Assembly: GCF_000471905.2 (NCBI RefSeq) | Contig: NW_006499751.1 | Coordinates: 2,498,923-2,562,922, forward strand | Direction: 5' to 3' | Length of the DNA: 64,000 nt | Source: Amborella trichopoda | Lineage: Eukaryota; Streptophyta; Magnoliopsida; Amborellales; Amborellaceae | Shown here: piece by piece, positions 10,609 through 22,935 of the stretch | Numbering within the stretch: position 1 is the first letter of the stretch | Layout: every line of letters starts with the position of its first letter | Made by a program: the position numbers and the translations under genes | Notes under the pieces: model-generated | What the model saw: the letters and a program-made list of their open reading frames with translations, nothing else | Database searches by the model: none | What the model was told of the DNA's origin: nothing

Positions 10609-11079
10609 TGGTTGGTTGCCTCGATCTCGCCAGTTGGGTCGAGAAGACCCAGTTGACAGGGACCCAGGTTCATGAGAACCCCGGGGACTGAAGACCGCTA
10701 TCTCTGGAACCTCGACGCACATAGGGTGAGTATGCACGCAGAGGCAGAACTTACTTCACATGGGTCCATGACACGCTCGAGCTAGCTCACATGGGCGCTC
10801 TCTTAGATCACGAAGAAAGCCCCTCAAGTCTGAGATTGGTTCGGACTCGCCTCTTTAACCTCCTTGATTCCTTCCTGCAAACACACACACACACATAAAA
10901 TGTTCAGACAAGTGGGTCAAGAGACCCCGACTTGTCCTTGAGTGACCATACACATACATGTATACTCGAAGGAGAATAAAATGGGGGAGATAGTATCGTA
11001 GAGCCCGTGCCAATTTGACAACCTTATGACGTCTCCTTAATGAAGGACTCACAACATTTTTAGTATTGAGTGAACTGAG

Positions 11080-12827
11080 AGGAGAGAGAAATCAAAGGGA
11101 TGAAGAAGAGAAGAAGAAGAGAGAAAAGGGAGGAGGAAAGGTAGAGAGAATATGAGAGAGGAGATATAGAGAGATAGTGAGAGGGAAGAGAAGAGAGAGA
11201 AAGAGAGGGAAAATAGATAGAGGAAGAAGAGAGAATACAGAAAGAGAGAGAAGGTAAAAAGAGGGAGAGGGTAGAGAAAGAGAAGGAGAGAGAAAAGGTA
11301 GACAAAGGTAATGAGAGAGAAAGGAAGAGAAAGATAGAGAAAGGACAGAGAACATAGAGACAAGATAGAGAGAGATAGTGAGAGAGGAAGGAGGAGAAGA
11401 GACAGTAAATTAGGAAGGAAAAGAGAAAATTGAGAGAGAGAGAAGGAGAAAGCAGATAGAGAGAAGTGAGAGAGAGGAAGGAGGGTGGAGAGATAAAGAG
11501 GGAGAGATAGGAAGGAAGGTAAAGAGAAAGGGATGGAGAGAGAGGAAGGGAGGTAGAGAGAGAAAGAGAAGGCAGAGAGATAATGTAAGAGAAAGGGAAG
11601 AGGGAAAAGGAAGGAAAATTAAGGATGGGGAAAAGAGGGTGAGACGGCGGCTGAAGCCGTCACTCGGGCAAGAGAGGCAGAAGAGAGAGAAGGTGATAGA
11701 GAGAGAAGAGAAGAGAAGAGAAGAGAAGATAAAAAGAGAGGGGTATAGAAGACGAGGTGGTGGCTGAGGCCTGCCACTCAGGGAAAGGCTCAAGCCACCA
11801 CTCGAGGGAGAAAGAGAGAAGATAGAAGGGAAAGAGAGATAAGAGGAGGAGAGAAAATGATAGAGAGAACGAGAAGAGAAATAGAAAGGAGGTGAGATGA
11901 CGAGCCTACGACTGAATTCAGCCAGTTTGGGAAAGGCTCAAGCTGCCGCTCGGAGAAGAGAGAGAAAGAAGAAGAGGAAGAAAGAAAAGAGGAGGGAGGA
12001 AGAAGAGAAAGAAGAAGAGGAGAGAGAAGGAGAGAGAGAAAAAGAAAAAGAATTGAAAGATGAGTCGGCGGCTGAAGCCTGCAACTTGAGAAAAGGCTTA
12101 GGCCCCCCTTAGGAGAAGAGAGAAACGAGAAAGAGGAAGAGAGAAAAGAGGAGAATTTCGAAGAGGACACGAAGGCGAGATGGCGACTGAAGCCTGCCAT
12201 TTGGGAAAAGGTTAAGGTTGCTGCTCGGCGAAGAGAGAAGGAAGAGAGAGAAGTAGAGATAGAAGAAGCAAAGAGAGAAAGGAGAGAGGAGAGAGAAAAG
12301 GGGTTAGAAGAAAGAGAGAGGACGAGGCAGCGACTGAGGCCTGCCACTCTGAGAAAAGACACAAGCCACCACTTGGGGAGGGGAGAGAAAGGAGAAAGAG
12401 GAAGAGAGAGAGGAAGAAGAGAGAGAGGAGGGAGAGGAGAAGAGNNNNNNNNNNNNNNNNNNNNNNNNNNNNNNNNNNNNNNNNNNNNNNNNNNNNNNNN
12501 NNNNNNNNNNNNNNNNNNNNNNNNNNNNNNNNNNNNNNNNNNNNNNNNNNNNNNNNNNNNNNNNNNNNNNNNNNNNNNNNNNNNNNNNNNNNNNNNNNNN
12601 NNNNNNNNNNNNNNNNNNNNNNNNNNNNNNNNNNNNNNNNNNNNNNNNNNNNNNNNNNNNNNNNNNNNNNNNNNNNNNNNNNNNNNNNNNNNNNNNNNNN
12701 NNNNNNNNNNNNNNNNNNNNNNNNNNNNNNNNNNNNNNNNNNNNNNNNNNNNNNNNNNNNNNNNNNNNNNNNNNNNNNNNNNNNNNNNNNNNNNNNNNNN
12801 NNNNNNNNNNNNNNNGAGAGAGAGAGA

Positions 12828-12884
<57 letters not shown>

Positions 12885-13010
12885 AGAAAGAGAAGAAAGA
12901 GAGAATAGAAAAGAGAGAGAAAGAGATGGGGTCGACGATCTGGTCGCTGGCCCCCACTTCGCACGTGGGAACGAAGAGGGTCTTGGCCCTGCTGCTAAGA
13001 CCAGGGGCAG
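11080..13010. repeat. GA-rich block with six diverged ~60-bp minisatellite modules
   Basis: Plus strand is almost pure purine except for repeated modules near 11640, 11755, 11895, 12060, 12175 and 12325. Each reads roughly GA(C/T)GAG..GGCGACTGAGGCC, CTGCCACT(C/T), GGGAAAAGGCTCAAGCC and CACTCGG. Module spacing is 110-165 bp because the GA linkers vary. The right end (12816-12895) is nearly pure (GA)n. Long reading frames over this block on either strand are low-complexity S/L or R/E translations and are not genes. Confidence 0.85.
12445..12815. other. Assembly gap (371 N)
   Basis: A run of N flanked on both sides by GA repeats. The gap lies inside the LTR of GP-A and is probably an unresolved (GA)n or further minisatellite modules. 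The true length may differ. Confidence 0.95.
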
Positions 13011-14504
13011 TGAGTAAAATATTCTCTCTCCTCTCTCTCTAATGAAGGGTAAGAAAAATAACCAAGAACAAAGAGCTCTCAAAGGAAGCTTTAGCGTAAA
13101 ATTAAAAGGAGAATCAAAGGACTGATCAAAAGGAGCTCTCACATGAACTTCTTGTGGCTGACATGGAGTCCTTTTGACTACCGTTCGGCCAAAATAGTAT
13201 CAGAAACTTGTAGAGCTCGGTGAAGTGGTCATTTTAGTATATATTTTGAGCCATGGATGGAGGTTTGGGCCGCTAACTTGAGGCAAAAAGATTGTGAGAA
13301 ACTTGTGATTTTAGATTCAAGATCTCACCCATTTCTTGATTGTTTTCCTCGATTTCTTTGCTCTATATTGACAAGCAACATGATCATTTTGCAACAAGAA
13401 TGGTTACATTTAGTGCCCGAATGACCATTGTCTCGATTGGGGAATTTTCGCTGGAACTGAGATTTTGATAGCCAAAAATTTCCTCTTATTTGTCCCTGAA
13501 ATACAAAAATCCAGCCATTCAGCATGCGTGAAGTTTGGCCCGAATGAAGTCCTTGACCTTGTGGTCGCGGTGCATCCATTTTCAGGACGATCGGGAATAC
13601 GAGGGTTGTGATACAGCCATTTGATCAATGGGACCTTCTTCAAAATTCCTACAACTTTTACTTCCCATGGCGATTTTCTCTCTTGGATTTCTCTCGACTC
13701 AAGCCATGTCATCAAGCGTGCCATATATCAAAATGATCGAGCCGATGTGACGAACATCCTCCAGAAATTTGGGCTCATTTTGACCTAGGATGAAGGAGAT
13801 ACAACCATGGGAAGTTCAGCCTGAATTTGAAAAACACAATTTCCATAAATGGAAACTGGTTCACTAAGGGTGCACCAGGATTGCATTCGGCTAACTCGTT
13901 TTTGGTAAGTTGATAGCAAATTAGTCCAGGAGTGTCTGAATAAGTTGAAACTTGGTACTCGTGGGTTTTCAGATGTTCTGAATCCATTGGTAGTAGTCTG
14001 ATGATCATCTGAAGTTTTGATAATAGGGATGTAGTTGCAGGGTCTCCGTTCATCATGATAGAGGCATAATTGTAAAAACTGTTTTAACATCTGATTCGCC
14101 TGTACTTTGTTGGATCACAATGAAACATGACGGGTGTTCTTAAGAGACCCTTAGCCACGTTTTCAATCATTTTTAGGCCATTCTAAGACTGTCAAAAATC
14201 AAGCTCTGAATCAGGGCTTATTGCACTACTGCTTCCGTAGTCCACATGCATTCTGGTACCTATGGACTTAAGATGTAAATTGACATCTCCTTATTCATAC
14301 CAGGGATAAAAAGTGATGGAAAATATCCTTACATAGTTTGCCCCACCGAATGTTGTGCTTCGGGAGAAACAAGATGGACAACATTCAGAATCAAACTGGT
14401 CCTTCGGCTTTCTTTTTCTTCCTGGCCACCAGATCACACGACCGTCAAAGGGGAAATCATGCGAAGCTACTTCCCGAAGGGGTGACCAAGTTGCTCAATG
14501 TCTA

Positions 14505-14800
14505 GAGCCCTTGCTTAAGGGCTTGTAGACCCAGATCCGTCGAGGCTTTGGGGGAGAAGAGACTTTGAGCTGCTGGTGGGAACCTTGCTTAAGGGCTTGT
14601 AAACCCACTACAACAGCTCATATTTTTGGTTCCAACAGCTTGGGCCCTTGCTTAAGGCCTTGTAGACCTAGTTGGTCAGAGTTTGGGCTTGTCTGGTGGT
14701 CGTGGGCCTTGCTCAAGGGCTTTCTTCTCAATCAGTCAGATTTTGTTTGGTCTTCTAGTGGAGGTCCACGTCTGAGACCTTGCCTTCTGGCGGAGATCCA
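14505..14800 (+). repeat. GP-A 3' region array, ~60-73 bp units
   Basis: At least four units begin CCTTGCTTAAGGGCTTGTAGAC or a close variant, near 14510, 14582, 14648 and 14708, with a degraded fifth near 14778. I do not see this array in GP-C or GP-D, so it is specific to this subfamily or has been replaced in the others. Confidence 0.75.
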
Positions 14801-15689
14801 CTTCTAAGGCTATGTTTTGGATAGACAACCAAGGATCCCTTGGTGTTCGTGTGTGTTGCTACACCAGGTTTGCTTTGATAAGCAAGGTACCTCTTTTGAC
14901 GATGCGACCTCTTTGGGGGTGTGAACCCCAGTAGCAACTGCACCTAGTTAGGGGTATCTGATGGCTTGCCTAAAATGTCTAGGTTGGAATAGCATCTGGG
15001 AATCTTGAGGATGCTTCACCCTAAAGTCGGTGGCAGGTTTTGACCTGGCTTGACATTTATATGCCTTTGGGAGCGTTTTCTTGTTTTTGGTTGACTTCTT
15101 GAGGGTGGGGTCCTTTAGCATGGAACCCCGATTTGCTGTTTAAGAGATTTTTCTGATTCTTAGGTCATTTCATGAATGGACTCAAGCTGATGGATTTTTT
15201 ATTCTGGCTTTTTTTAGTCCCGATAGCAGGGTATTTGGTATCAGGAATTTTTCTTGAAGTGTTGGTTGAAGCCTCTTATGGAGGCGAGCGCTGCATCAAC
15301 CTGCTTATTGATTCAGGTGCCCTTTCGGGATTTCACCTGAACAAGGGAAGTGGGGCCACATGGCGGTTTTCACCAACTTCCTTCTTTTTATTGGGCTCTT
15401 TTACCCCATGACCTCGCGGTCATGTCCATCCTGTTCCAGTTTTACTCATGGTGCCCTTTCCGATTTTTCACTGTGCCTAGTTTTTGTTTACGGAAAGCTC
15501 TTACTCATGGATTCATGGCCATGCTCGTTCATCATTTTTACAAATGGTTCCCTTTCAGGTTTTCACCATGCCCATCTTTTTTTTTTTGGTGGAGGCCTGT
15601 TTAGGGTCATGCTACCGAGACCTGGGTTATGATTTAGGTTCATATAGCTCTGACTATGGTGCCAAGCAATTTAATGGCATGTGGTCAGG
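14801..15689 (-). mobile_element. GP-A 3' region, non-array part
   Basis: Untranslated-looking element sequence shared with GP-D 60400-60780: GTTTTCACC, TTTACTCATGG, CATGCCC followed by a T-run. Reading frames are short. No protein domain recognised. Confidence 0.6.
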
Positions 15690-16400
15690 ACGTGTGCTAC
15701 TTTTTAAGGTCGTATAGCTTGGATCAGTGTGCGAAGAAGTTTAATGTCATGTGGTCAGGACGTGTACTATAATTTATAGTTGTATAGATTGGGCCAATGT
15801 GAGAAGAAATTTAACGTCATGCGGCCAAGACTTGTGCTGTAGTTTACGGTGTATAGCTTGGACCATTGTGCGAAGCAGTTTAACGTCGAACATGTGCTTT
15901 AATTTAGGGTCGTATAGCTAGGACCACGATTAGGCAGTTTAGGGTCTTGCAGCACGGATCGTGGCTAGGTAGTTTAGGGTCTTTCAACATGGACCGTGGC
16001 TAGGTAGTTTAGGGTCTTACAACACATACTGTGGTGCGAAGCAATTTAACGGGAAGGACGTGTGCTATAGTTTAAGGTCGTATAGCTTGGATCATGGACA
16101 GGCAGTTTAGGGTCTTGCAACACAAACAGTGGCTAGGACGTTTAGGGCATTGCAGCACCAACCATGGCTAGGTAGTTTAGGGTCTTGCAGCACGAACAAT
16201 TTAGGGACTTGTAGCACAGACCGTACCTAGGTAGTTTAGGGTCTTGTACTACGGACTCTGGCTAGGAATTTTAGGGTCTTGCAGCACATACTGTGGCTAT
16301 GTAGTTTAGGGTCTTGCAGCACGAACTGTGGCTAGGTAGTTTAGGGTCTTGCAGCACGGACCGTGGCTAGGTAAATTAAGGTCTTACAACATGGACTGTT
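15690..16400 (+). repeat. GP-A array, ~35-bp units
   Basis: About 18 diverged units of roughly 33-40 bp, core TAGTTTAGGGTCTTGCAGCA followed by CGGACCGTGGCTAGG. Many units carry the small palindrome CACGGACCGTG. The array corresponds to the ~33-bp arrays of GP-C and GP-D (core TGACCTTAAACTG on the opposite strand), so it is an ancestral component of the 3' region of the family. Confidence 0.8.
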
Positions 16401-18300
16401 GGGGGATTGCATGCGCCTTGGTGGTGGCACACGGCAAAGAGGGCTTAACTTGATCCATTGGGGAGGGTGATAAGCACGTACGAAAGGCCCGTGTGAGAGG
16501 AAGAGGTGTCGTAAGGGGTTGAAAGGTTGCGCTCGACAGCGTGAGCAGGAAGGTGCACACGGCGGCCAAGGCAAAAGCATTCGTCAGCGGATGTGCACTC
16601 GTGCGCACAATGGCTGGGGAGCACATAGAGTGCACACAGTGGCTTGGATGCGCACTGGTGAGGGACACACGCTATGTGGTTGCGTGAGCAGCGGTCTGAG
16701 GTAGATACGTGTCCACGACTGCTTGACGTGCACGTGTGAGAAATACGTTCACAAGGGTCTGCAGGTGGCGGCCTGAGGAAGACATGCTCTGGCAGCGGCT
16801 TGTGCATACGTGTGAAATGTAACGTGTGAAGGAGGGAGCTCACAAGTGACAGCTAGAGGTATGCACGTGGGGACACATGTGCAAGAAGAAGGCTCGGGGC
16901 AGCTGAAGATAGCATTCGACGGCTGGCGCGCGAGGTCCCAGGCTCGGACTCAGGCCATCGACCTTGTCTAGTCCAATCCCACTATAACCTGAGGGAGCCG
17001 ATGGCTGAAGGGGAACGTTCCTAGGCTTGGGCTGGGCTTGTGGCCCCACCCGACAAGGCCAATTGTTGTTTGAACTTCTATTATGCTTCCTTACGAAAAT
17101 ACACCAAGCCTTTCTTGGGGATGACGCACAAGTATGCATAAATTTGGGTGGCATTTGCCTTTATGAGGGATAAAACTGGTAAATAGTGATTTATCGAGAG
17201 GTAAAAAGGGTAAAACCCTGATTTTTACTCTTTTCTATAGTGAAGATTTAGGGCTTTCAGTAAGTAAGGATTTTCGACGAGCAAGGTGTGAGCAGGGGTT
17301 TTCGGCAGGCGTGAGCAGAGTTCTCCGATTGAGAACACAAGAAAGTTCATGTAGGGAACACATGGAAGTTTCGCTAAAGAACGCATGAAAGTTCTAACAG
17401 GGGCCCACATGGGGTTCCGGTACGGACTGCATTGAGCAGAGGTGGTTGCAGAGAGATTTTGGTAGGGATTTTGGACAGCTGAGGCTTTTTCGGTGATAGT
17501 TTTGCCAGTGAAAGAACTACGACAGGGATAGGGGGCTCTCCTGTGAGGAGCAAGTGAGATCTTCAAGGAGATTCCACTGAACGATGGACTGGACACGAGG
17601 GTTTTCTTGCTGGCGGTGAAGGGTTTTCTGGTGTGAGCAGTCGAAGGGAGTATTTCGGCGACCGCCGAGGTTGCAGAGAAATTTTCAACGATCGCAGGGG
17701 TTTTCCGGTGCAAGAAGCCAGAGGGCCACAACCAGTTGGAGCAACCAAGGGGTCACAGACCGCACGCGTGAGCAAGGACACACGTCCAAGAGGTGAAGGA
17801 CTGTACATACTGTGTACGGCAATTGAATGATCAGACATGCGAGAGGGCGGTGCCTACAGACGCACATGTGATTGTACGACACGTGTGAGGGAAGAAGCAC
17901 ACGGTGGTATGAGTAAAGAGGTGTGCATGGCGGCCTGGGTGAAGAGACGCACACGACAGCTCAAAGAGGCAAGATGTGGTAAGAGAGAGCGCGCGACAGT
18001 TTGCGACAGAGAAGGGGGCGCAGAGTGGCTTGAGGCTCTGATGCAAGAGTAGGGCACGCTCGTTGGCTTAGAAAAGCACGAATGGCGATCTGGAAGAGTG
18101 ACTCACTCGACGGCTTAGAGAGGAGTGCTAAGAGAGAGCACGCAATTGTTTAGGGTAGAGAGGAGTGCCAAGGTGAGGGCACGACAGCTTCAGGGCCTTA
18201 CGTGAGAGCGAGACACAGCGCTTAGAGAGTCTTATGCGATGGCCAAGATTTCGGGTGACTGAGGGGCAGGTGAGCCTTAATGCTTTTCGTTTGTTTGATT
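16401..18300 (-). mobile_element. GP-A interior, GC-rich
   Basis: GC-rich sequence with many GTGTG/CACAC-type words (GGTGCACACG, GTGCGCAC). It aligns in part with GP-D 62400-63400, including a shared block where a run of TTTTACCC-like sequence precedes a GA-rich stretch (17190-17300 against 62870-62960). Reading frames on both strands are short and have no recognised domain. Nothing here is supported as a host gene. Confidence 0.5.
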
Positions 18301-18364
18301 TTTTGTTGAATTTTAGCACCTTTGACCTTGCTTTTGCTATATTTCTCCAAATGCGCCTCGGCCG

Positions 18365-18589
18365 ATGTCTACTCGCCAAACGATCAGGGCTTCGAGAATC
18401 CCAAAAATGAAGGCTCCTGTAGGTGATAATACTGTAAAGGATGCCAACATCATTGAGAATCACGAGCCCATCATGGAGGTTAAGGAAGAACCGGTGGATA
18501 TGATGGACATTGATCCTAGCGAACCATCTTCCTCGTCCCGTCCACCACAATCCAGGGGAAGGACTGTGCCGCTGCCCCATTTTGGTTGA
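18365..18589 (+). pseudogene. Antisense reading frame of GP-A, unknown function (fossil)
   Basis: The frame starts MSTRQTIRASRIPK and continues with an acidic stretch (EVKEEPVDMMDIDPSEPSSSS). It runs against the orientation of GP-A. GP-C has, at the corresponding antisense position near 45900, a frame starting MSSRRSAKTSNA with an acidic segment nearby, so the two look homologous. It is cut off by the insertion of Chr-E at 18705. Product not recognised. Confidence 0.5.
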
Positions 18590-18789
18590 GTCATCTTCAC
18601 CCCTGGGGGTGTTGTTTCAGAACAATTAAGGATCCCCTTATTTGTGCAGATAGGGGGGCTGGATTTCCTAAGCATCGCGATTGGTGTCATGAAGTATGGG
18701 GTAGTGTAAGGACCACAAATTTTTCTAGGCGTGAGACACTCACAGCAACAGGGTCAGATGAGGGAAAGTTGCTACCGCGCGTGTCACTG

Positions 18790-19140
18790 AGTTAAAACCA
18801 TGCATGGCAAACACATGGAAGGAGAGGAGAGAGAGGGCAGCACCATGCGTGAAGAGAAAAGAAAAGACTAAAGAAGAGGTAACACTGCGCGTCAGATGGA
18901 GTATCGCCGTGCGTGAAAAATGACTACCGTTCCACGTGTGGAGGAGTAATACCATGCATGTAGAGGAGTAACGCCGCGCGTGTAGTGCGTGAAGGCGAAG
19001 AATGAGTAGCACCGCGCATGAAGAGTGTGTAGCGTCATGAGTGTATTGGTCAAACTTGTACTGTGCCGTACATGTCAGCGCCGCACCTGCCAACGCCATG
19101 CCTGTCAGAACCGTACGTGTCAGCATCGCCCTGGTCAACC
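18790..19140 (+). repeat. Short CG-rich interspersed motif in Chr-E LTR
   Basis: About ten short words of the type CC(A/G)(C/T)GCGTG or CCGTACGTGTCAGC recur every 17-40 bp, giving a degenerate array such as GTCAGCGCCGCACCTGCC followed by CAACGCCATGCCTGTCAG. Several contain CACGTG-like cores. Function unknown. Confidence 0.55.
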
Positions 19141-19639
19141 ACAGTGGATCCTACATACCTTTGGTACTTAAGCCCTATCCCCTTCCATCTCAGTGCCGTT
19201 TGCCTCTTTTTCTCTCATACTTTTTCTCTCTCTCTCTAGAGCTAGATAGAACCTGCTGCTGTGCGCTTTAAGAAACCACCACTTGAAGCTTGAAATGGCC
19301 TGCGAGTAGAGATTTGAAGGCACCATGAGCACATGTAAGTAGGTTTAGTTCCCACGCCTCACTTGATTTAGAAAATTAAATGTAAGCCATGAAAATGGGT
19401 AAAATGAAAGGATTAGAGGTATGGATGTTAAAGGGTTAAAATGAGCTTGAATTCCAGATTTATGCCTCTGCATGCCATGATTGTTTGAGCAATGTAAATA
19501 ATCTTGCTAGTCGTTGAAATTTGTGAAATAAATTACTTGTCAGACTAATTTAATATGAGAAAGGTTTTGTATCAATATTTGTATTGGTTTGTGAAATATG
19601 AAATATTAAGTGTTTTTTAAAGCATATCAAATTTGAAAA

Positions 19640-20330
19640 TGAGAATTTCCAGGAACTATGGCTGTTCTTGCGTCGAATGTTTCAGTGGCCAAATGGTGTC
19701 CAAACAGACCCAAACTGGTTTTGAATGATACTTATGCTTGTCTGCTACAACGTTTCCTATTTCTCCATCTCAAAATTTTGCGTGGATAAGGAGATAGGCA
19801 CCGAAATGTGGGGGTATGTCACTATTTACAGTTGCAGAAGATTTTTGCAACTGCCACCTATTTTGCGCTAAGCTTTTACCAGACCAAATGATGTCCAAAC
19901 GTCTTCAAACTACCACCATTTGAAAGATCTATGAATGACCTTAAAGTTGTATGTTAAATGCATTTTTGAAATTCCCTGTAGATTGCGAGTTTTGCCTCAA
20001 AATATGGAGACATGCCATTATTTACAGTTGCTGGAAATTCCAGCAGCAGTCACTCATTTTGTGCCGAGCTTTAGACTTATCAAATGATGTCCAAATATTT
20101 AAAAAAAATCAGCCATTTCAAAGATCCGTGTGTAATCTTGAAGTTGCACACTCAAATCATTCTGAAATTTTCCCTTGATTTGGAGTTACGACCCTGAGAA
20201 GAGGGGTATGTCGTTGCTGCCTGCCACAAAAAATATCCAGCACCATGCAAGCTTTGGTAATGAATTTTGTGAGCTCAAACGCTGCCCAAATGTGTTCAAA
20301 CCACTTTTATATGCACGATGAGTGAGTCTA
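19640..20330 (+). repeat. ~190-bp direct repeats in Chr-E LTR
   Basis: The block ACCAAATGATGTCCAAAC or a variant occurs near 19688, 19880 and 20076, with a weak fourth near 20283. Each is followed by a TTTGAAAGATC(T/C)-like word, a CTTGAAGTTG-like word and a TTCTGAAATT-like word. This is an old segmental duplication inside the LTR. Confidence 0.7.
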
Positions 20331-20884
20331 TTTTGAAATTGATTTCGAAACCATACCAAAATCCTTTGAGGTTTATGAATGGAGCCCCTTTTTCTATGGG
20401 AATACCTTGGTTACGAATGTAATGAAAATGTACACTCTTTTGATGAATTTTTCAATGATCAACTTAAGTGACAAAGTATTAAAAGTGATAATAGACAAGC
20501 TTAAGTGCTGTGTGATAGTTTTCATGTGATGCGTGTTACGTGTTATCTTCATAGTGTTATTTGAACGATGCTATGTAACCGTGTGAAAAGTTATAATTGA
20601 TATGTATACATGCCATAGCGTTATGTAACATTGTGAATGGACAATGTGATAAGATATGTTTATGATCTAGTAAATGTGCATGGCTGTATCAGGATGTGCT
20701 TATAATGTAATGAAAGTGAATGTTTATTAAATGTGCAAAATTGCAAAAAGACACGCATATGAGTTAGTGAGTGCTTGTGAAGCAGTGAATGCTTATGAAA
20801 TATTGAATGCGCCTGTTGTAGTAGGATGTGCTTATGAAATGAGAATATGTCCTAAAGTATGACTTGGAATGTGTAAATGCTATG

Positions 20885-21205
20885 TGATGAGAGGCACTAC
20901 ACAATGGGACACCCATTGGTAGTGTAATGTGAAATGTGATGAATGCTAAATGCTTGCTGAGCATGCTTCGTTCAATTATGATATGAATGCATAATAATGA
21001 GACCTACTCTGGGATGACATGGTAAGTATACTGTGGTACTGATGGGCGAGTATGAACTTGCCACTTGACATAATATGTGATGGGACCGTGTGATGGTTCG
21101 GGTGATACGAGCTAGAGTGTTATGAAGCACTACGCATGGGGGCACCCATTGGTAGTGTAACTGATGCGATGAATGCCGTGTGATTCTTTTGGCAAGCTTT
21201 GTGCA
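20885..21205 (+). repeat. ~80-bp direct repeat pair in Chr-E LTR
   Basis: The word GCACTAC(A/G)CA..GG and CACCCATTGGTAGTGTAA occurs at about 20890-20930 and again at 21124-21161, followed in both by a GATGAATGC-type word and a TTTGGCAAGC/TTGCTGAGC-type word. Confidence 0.7.
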
Positions 21206-21816
21206 TATTGCATGACCAAGATCGATATGAGTGGGTGCCTGCCTTGAGAGTATTGCAGGGCCTGCCTATGTGATTAAGACCTGTGAGGCGCATGCCTTGG
21301 GTGTATGGCATGACCTGGCCTTGTGATTGCTATGGAATGAAAATATGCTCTATTATGAAATGAAAGTATGCTCCATTGTAATGAGAATGTATGCTGTAAA
21401 TATGTTCAGTTATAGATGAATGAGTGACATTGAGAAATGCATAATATGGTAAATAGTAAAGGTACTCATAAAGGAAAGGTTTTCTTAACTATTAATTCAT
21501 ATGATATCGAATATCTGAATTGTGATTTCTGACTATATATGACATTGCATTTTGATTTCCTAAGATTTAAAGAACTGCTTATGATGCTTGAATAGACTCT
21601 CAATGATGCATAACACCTAGATCTACTTACTAGGCTTTATAGCTCTTTCCATGATGTTTCTATCTATGTAAAGTGATAGCTCACAGGTGGAAGGAGAGCT
21701 ATTTGGGGAGAGCAGTTGGCAGTTGGGGCCTGAGGCTTAACGAGAATGCTTCTTCTGTTGTATGTTTTTGTTGGAAAGTTGACCCTAGCTTTTGTATATT
21801 TTGGGACATATGTATT

Positions 21817-22935
21817 TGTTTACGATGAAAAATCTAATTGATCTTCAAACGTAGATAACTCGGATCCTAACACCTTAGACTAAATGGAAATGCAGTGGTA
21901 GAGAAAGTGAGATAAATCGAATTCAGATCCGAGGCAAACCTACAGGGAAATGAGCAGATCTACTATCAGATCTGTGGCAGAGCCAACGTGATCCAAAATA
22001 TCAAAATAGAATTTTAAAATAGTGAATAGATCAAAATAAAATGAAAACAGTGAAAGAAGTAGAAAAACAAAGAAGGAAAAAGTAATACCAAACAAGCCTA
22101 GATGGCTCGGGACTCCCAAGCTTTCGAGGGCTTGCCCATAACAGAACTAAGGTCCTCTTTGCCTCTCTGATTGTTGACCAGCAAGTCTCTGGTGTCGAAA
22201 GGGTGGTTGTGCCTTGGAGATGGTTCTAGAACTAGGGTTGGTTTTACCAAGAGATCTAGGCTTTTGGCTTAGGGTTAGGATTTCAGGAGGCTAGGGTTTT
22301 TGAAACAAGTTTATCCTCTAGGGTTTCAATCCTCTGAATCTAGGGTTTCCTCTCTCTGAAGTCGTGCCTCAAATGGCCACAAAAAAGACTTCTTATAGGG
22401 ATCAAGGATCTGCTGGGAAGGATAAGTTTCCATAACCAACAAATCCTCATTCAAAAAAATTCAAATTTTGAGGTACAGTTCTGAGCAACCCGGCTGGTGT
22501 CGCCCAGGCGACATGCCTAGTGTCACCTTAATGAATTTGGTAAAAACCTCCAAAAAGGACAAGAAAACCTTCTTGAGAAGAAAAAATCCAACTTGGGCCA
22601 AAAGGGTCTAAGCGACACCAGCGGTGTCCCAAATAAAAATTGGTCCAAATTGAGTTTTTGCACTTTAAGTGTGTTCCTTAGTCTTTTGTGAAGCTCTCAT
22701 AAAAATTTTGGGCCAAAAATGAGTCTTTTACTATTTTTAATTATTGTTTTGGTAAAACAGGGCGTTTACAGGATTACGGGTCAAAACAGGACTTATGCAA
22801 GGTTCGGGCAGGCAAATTGGTTCTGGGTCACAGGGTAGGCTGTGTGAACTAAGGATTTTGGGTTTACTAGGACAATGTGCTCCTAAGAGTTTAGAAAATT
22901 ATAGAATTTTTCAGATTTAGAATGGGGTATCTACA
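21817..22935 (-). repeat. 3' LTR of Tat-B, 1119 bp
   Basis: Plus strand TGTTTACGATG to GGGGTATCTACA gives TG...CA on the minus strand. It aligns with the LTR at 1271-2086. It contains a perfect 7-bp-stem hairpin at 22498-22513 (TGTCGCC, CA, GGCGACA) and a second related one at 22612-22629. Confidence 0.8.

Larger units (their letters stand above)
10609..14333 (-). repeat. 3' LTR of GP-A, with expanded GA tract
   Basis: Left part (10609-11080) aligns with 56554-56960 of GP-D: GCCTCGATCTCG, TCACATGGGCGCTCTCTTAGAT, ACAAGTGGGTCA. Right part (13150-14333) aligns with the other end, including GAGCCATGGAT and CCACCGAATGTTGTGCTT just beyond the LTR. Length is about 3.7 kb against about 2.75 kb in the other copies. 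The difference is mostly an enlarged GA-rich block at 11080-13010 where the others have only a short polypurine/polypyrimidine tract. Confidence 0.75.
10609..18704 (-). mobile_element. GP-A: long-LTR element, 3' part (minus strand)
   Basis: Minus-oriented relative of GP-C and GP-D. Its left end TGGTTGGTTGCCTCGATC matches the LTR termini at 39164, 53170 and 56554 (as reverse complement). It comprises a 3' LTR (10609-14333), tandem arrays in the 3' region, GC-rich interior homologous to the 62400-63400 region of GP-D, and an antisense reading frame at 18365. It is interrupted at 18704 by Chr-E, and the rest, including gag, must lie outside the window. It is more diverged than GP-C and GP-D and looks like an older subfamily. 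Broken. Confidence 0.75.
18705..21816 (+). repeat. Chr-E LTR, left portion
   Basis: It starts TGTAAGGACCACAAATTT, a start common in plant chromovirus LTRs, preceded by GGTAG as possible target duplication. The body is AT-rich with GAAATG/ATGTGA words, then is interrupted at 21817 by Tat-B; the LTR resumes at 55071. Joined length would be about 3.4 kb. Contains internal repeats (below). Broken only in the sense that another element lies inside it. Confidence 0.75.

Noticed and set aside
11049-13142. Long minus-strand frames (up to 450 codons) rich in S and L, and plus-strand R/E-rich frames
   Set aside because: They are translations of GA repeats and of the N gap; there are no domains, and open frames are expected in such sequence.
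16341-18580. Several GC-rich overlapping frames on both strands in GP-A interior
   Set aside because: No domains, both strands open to similar extent, and homologous to non-coding GP interior; host genes not supported.
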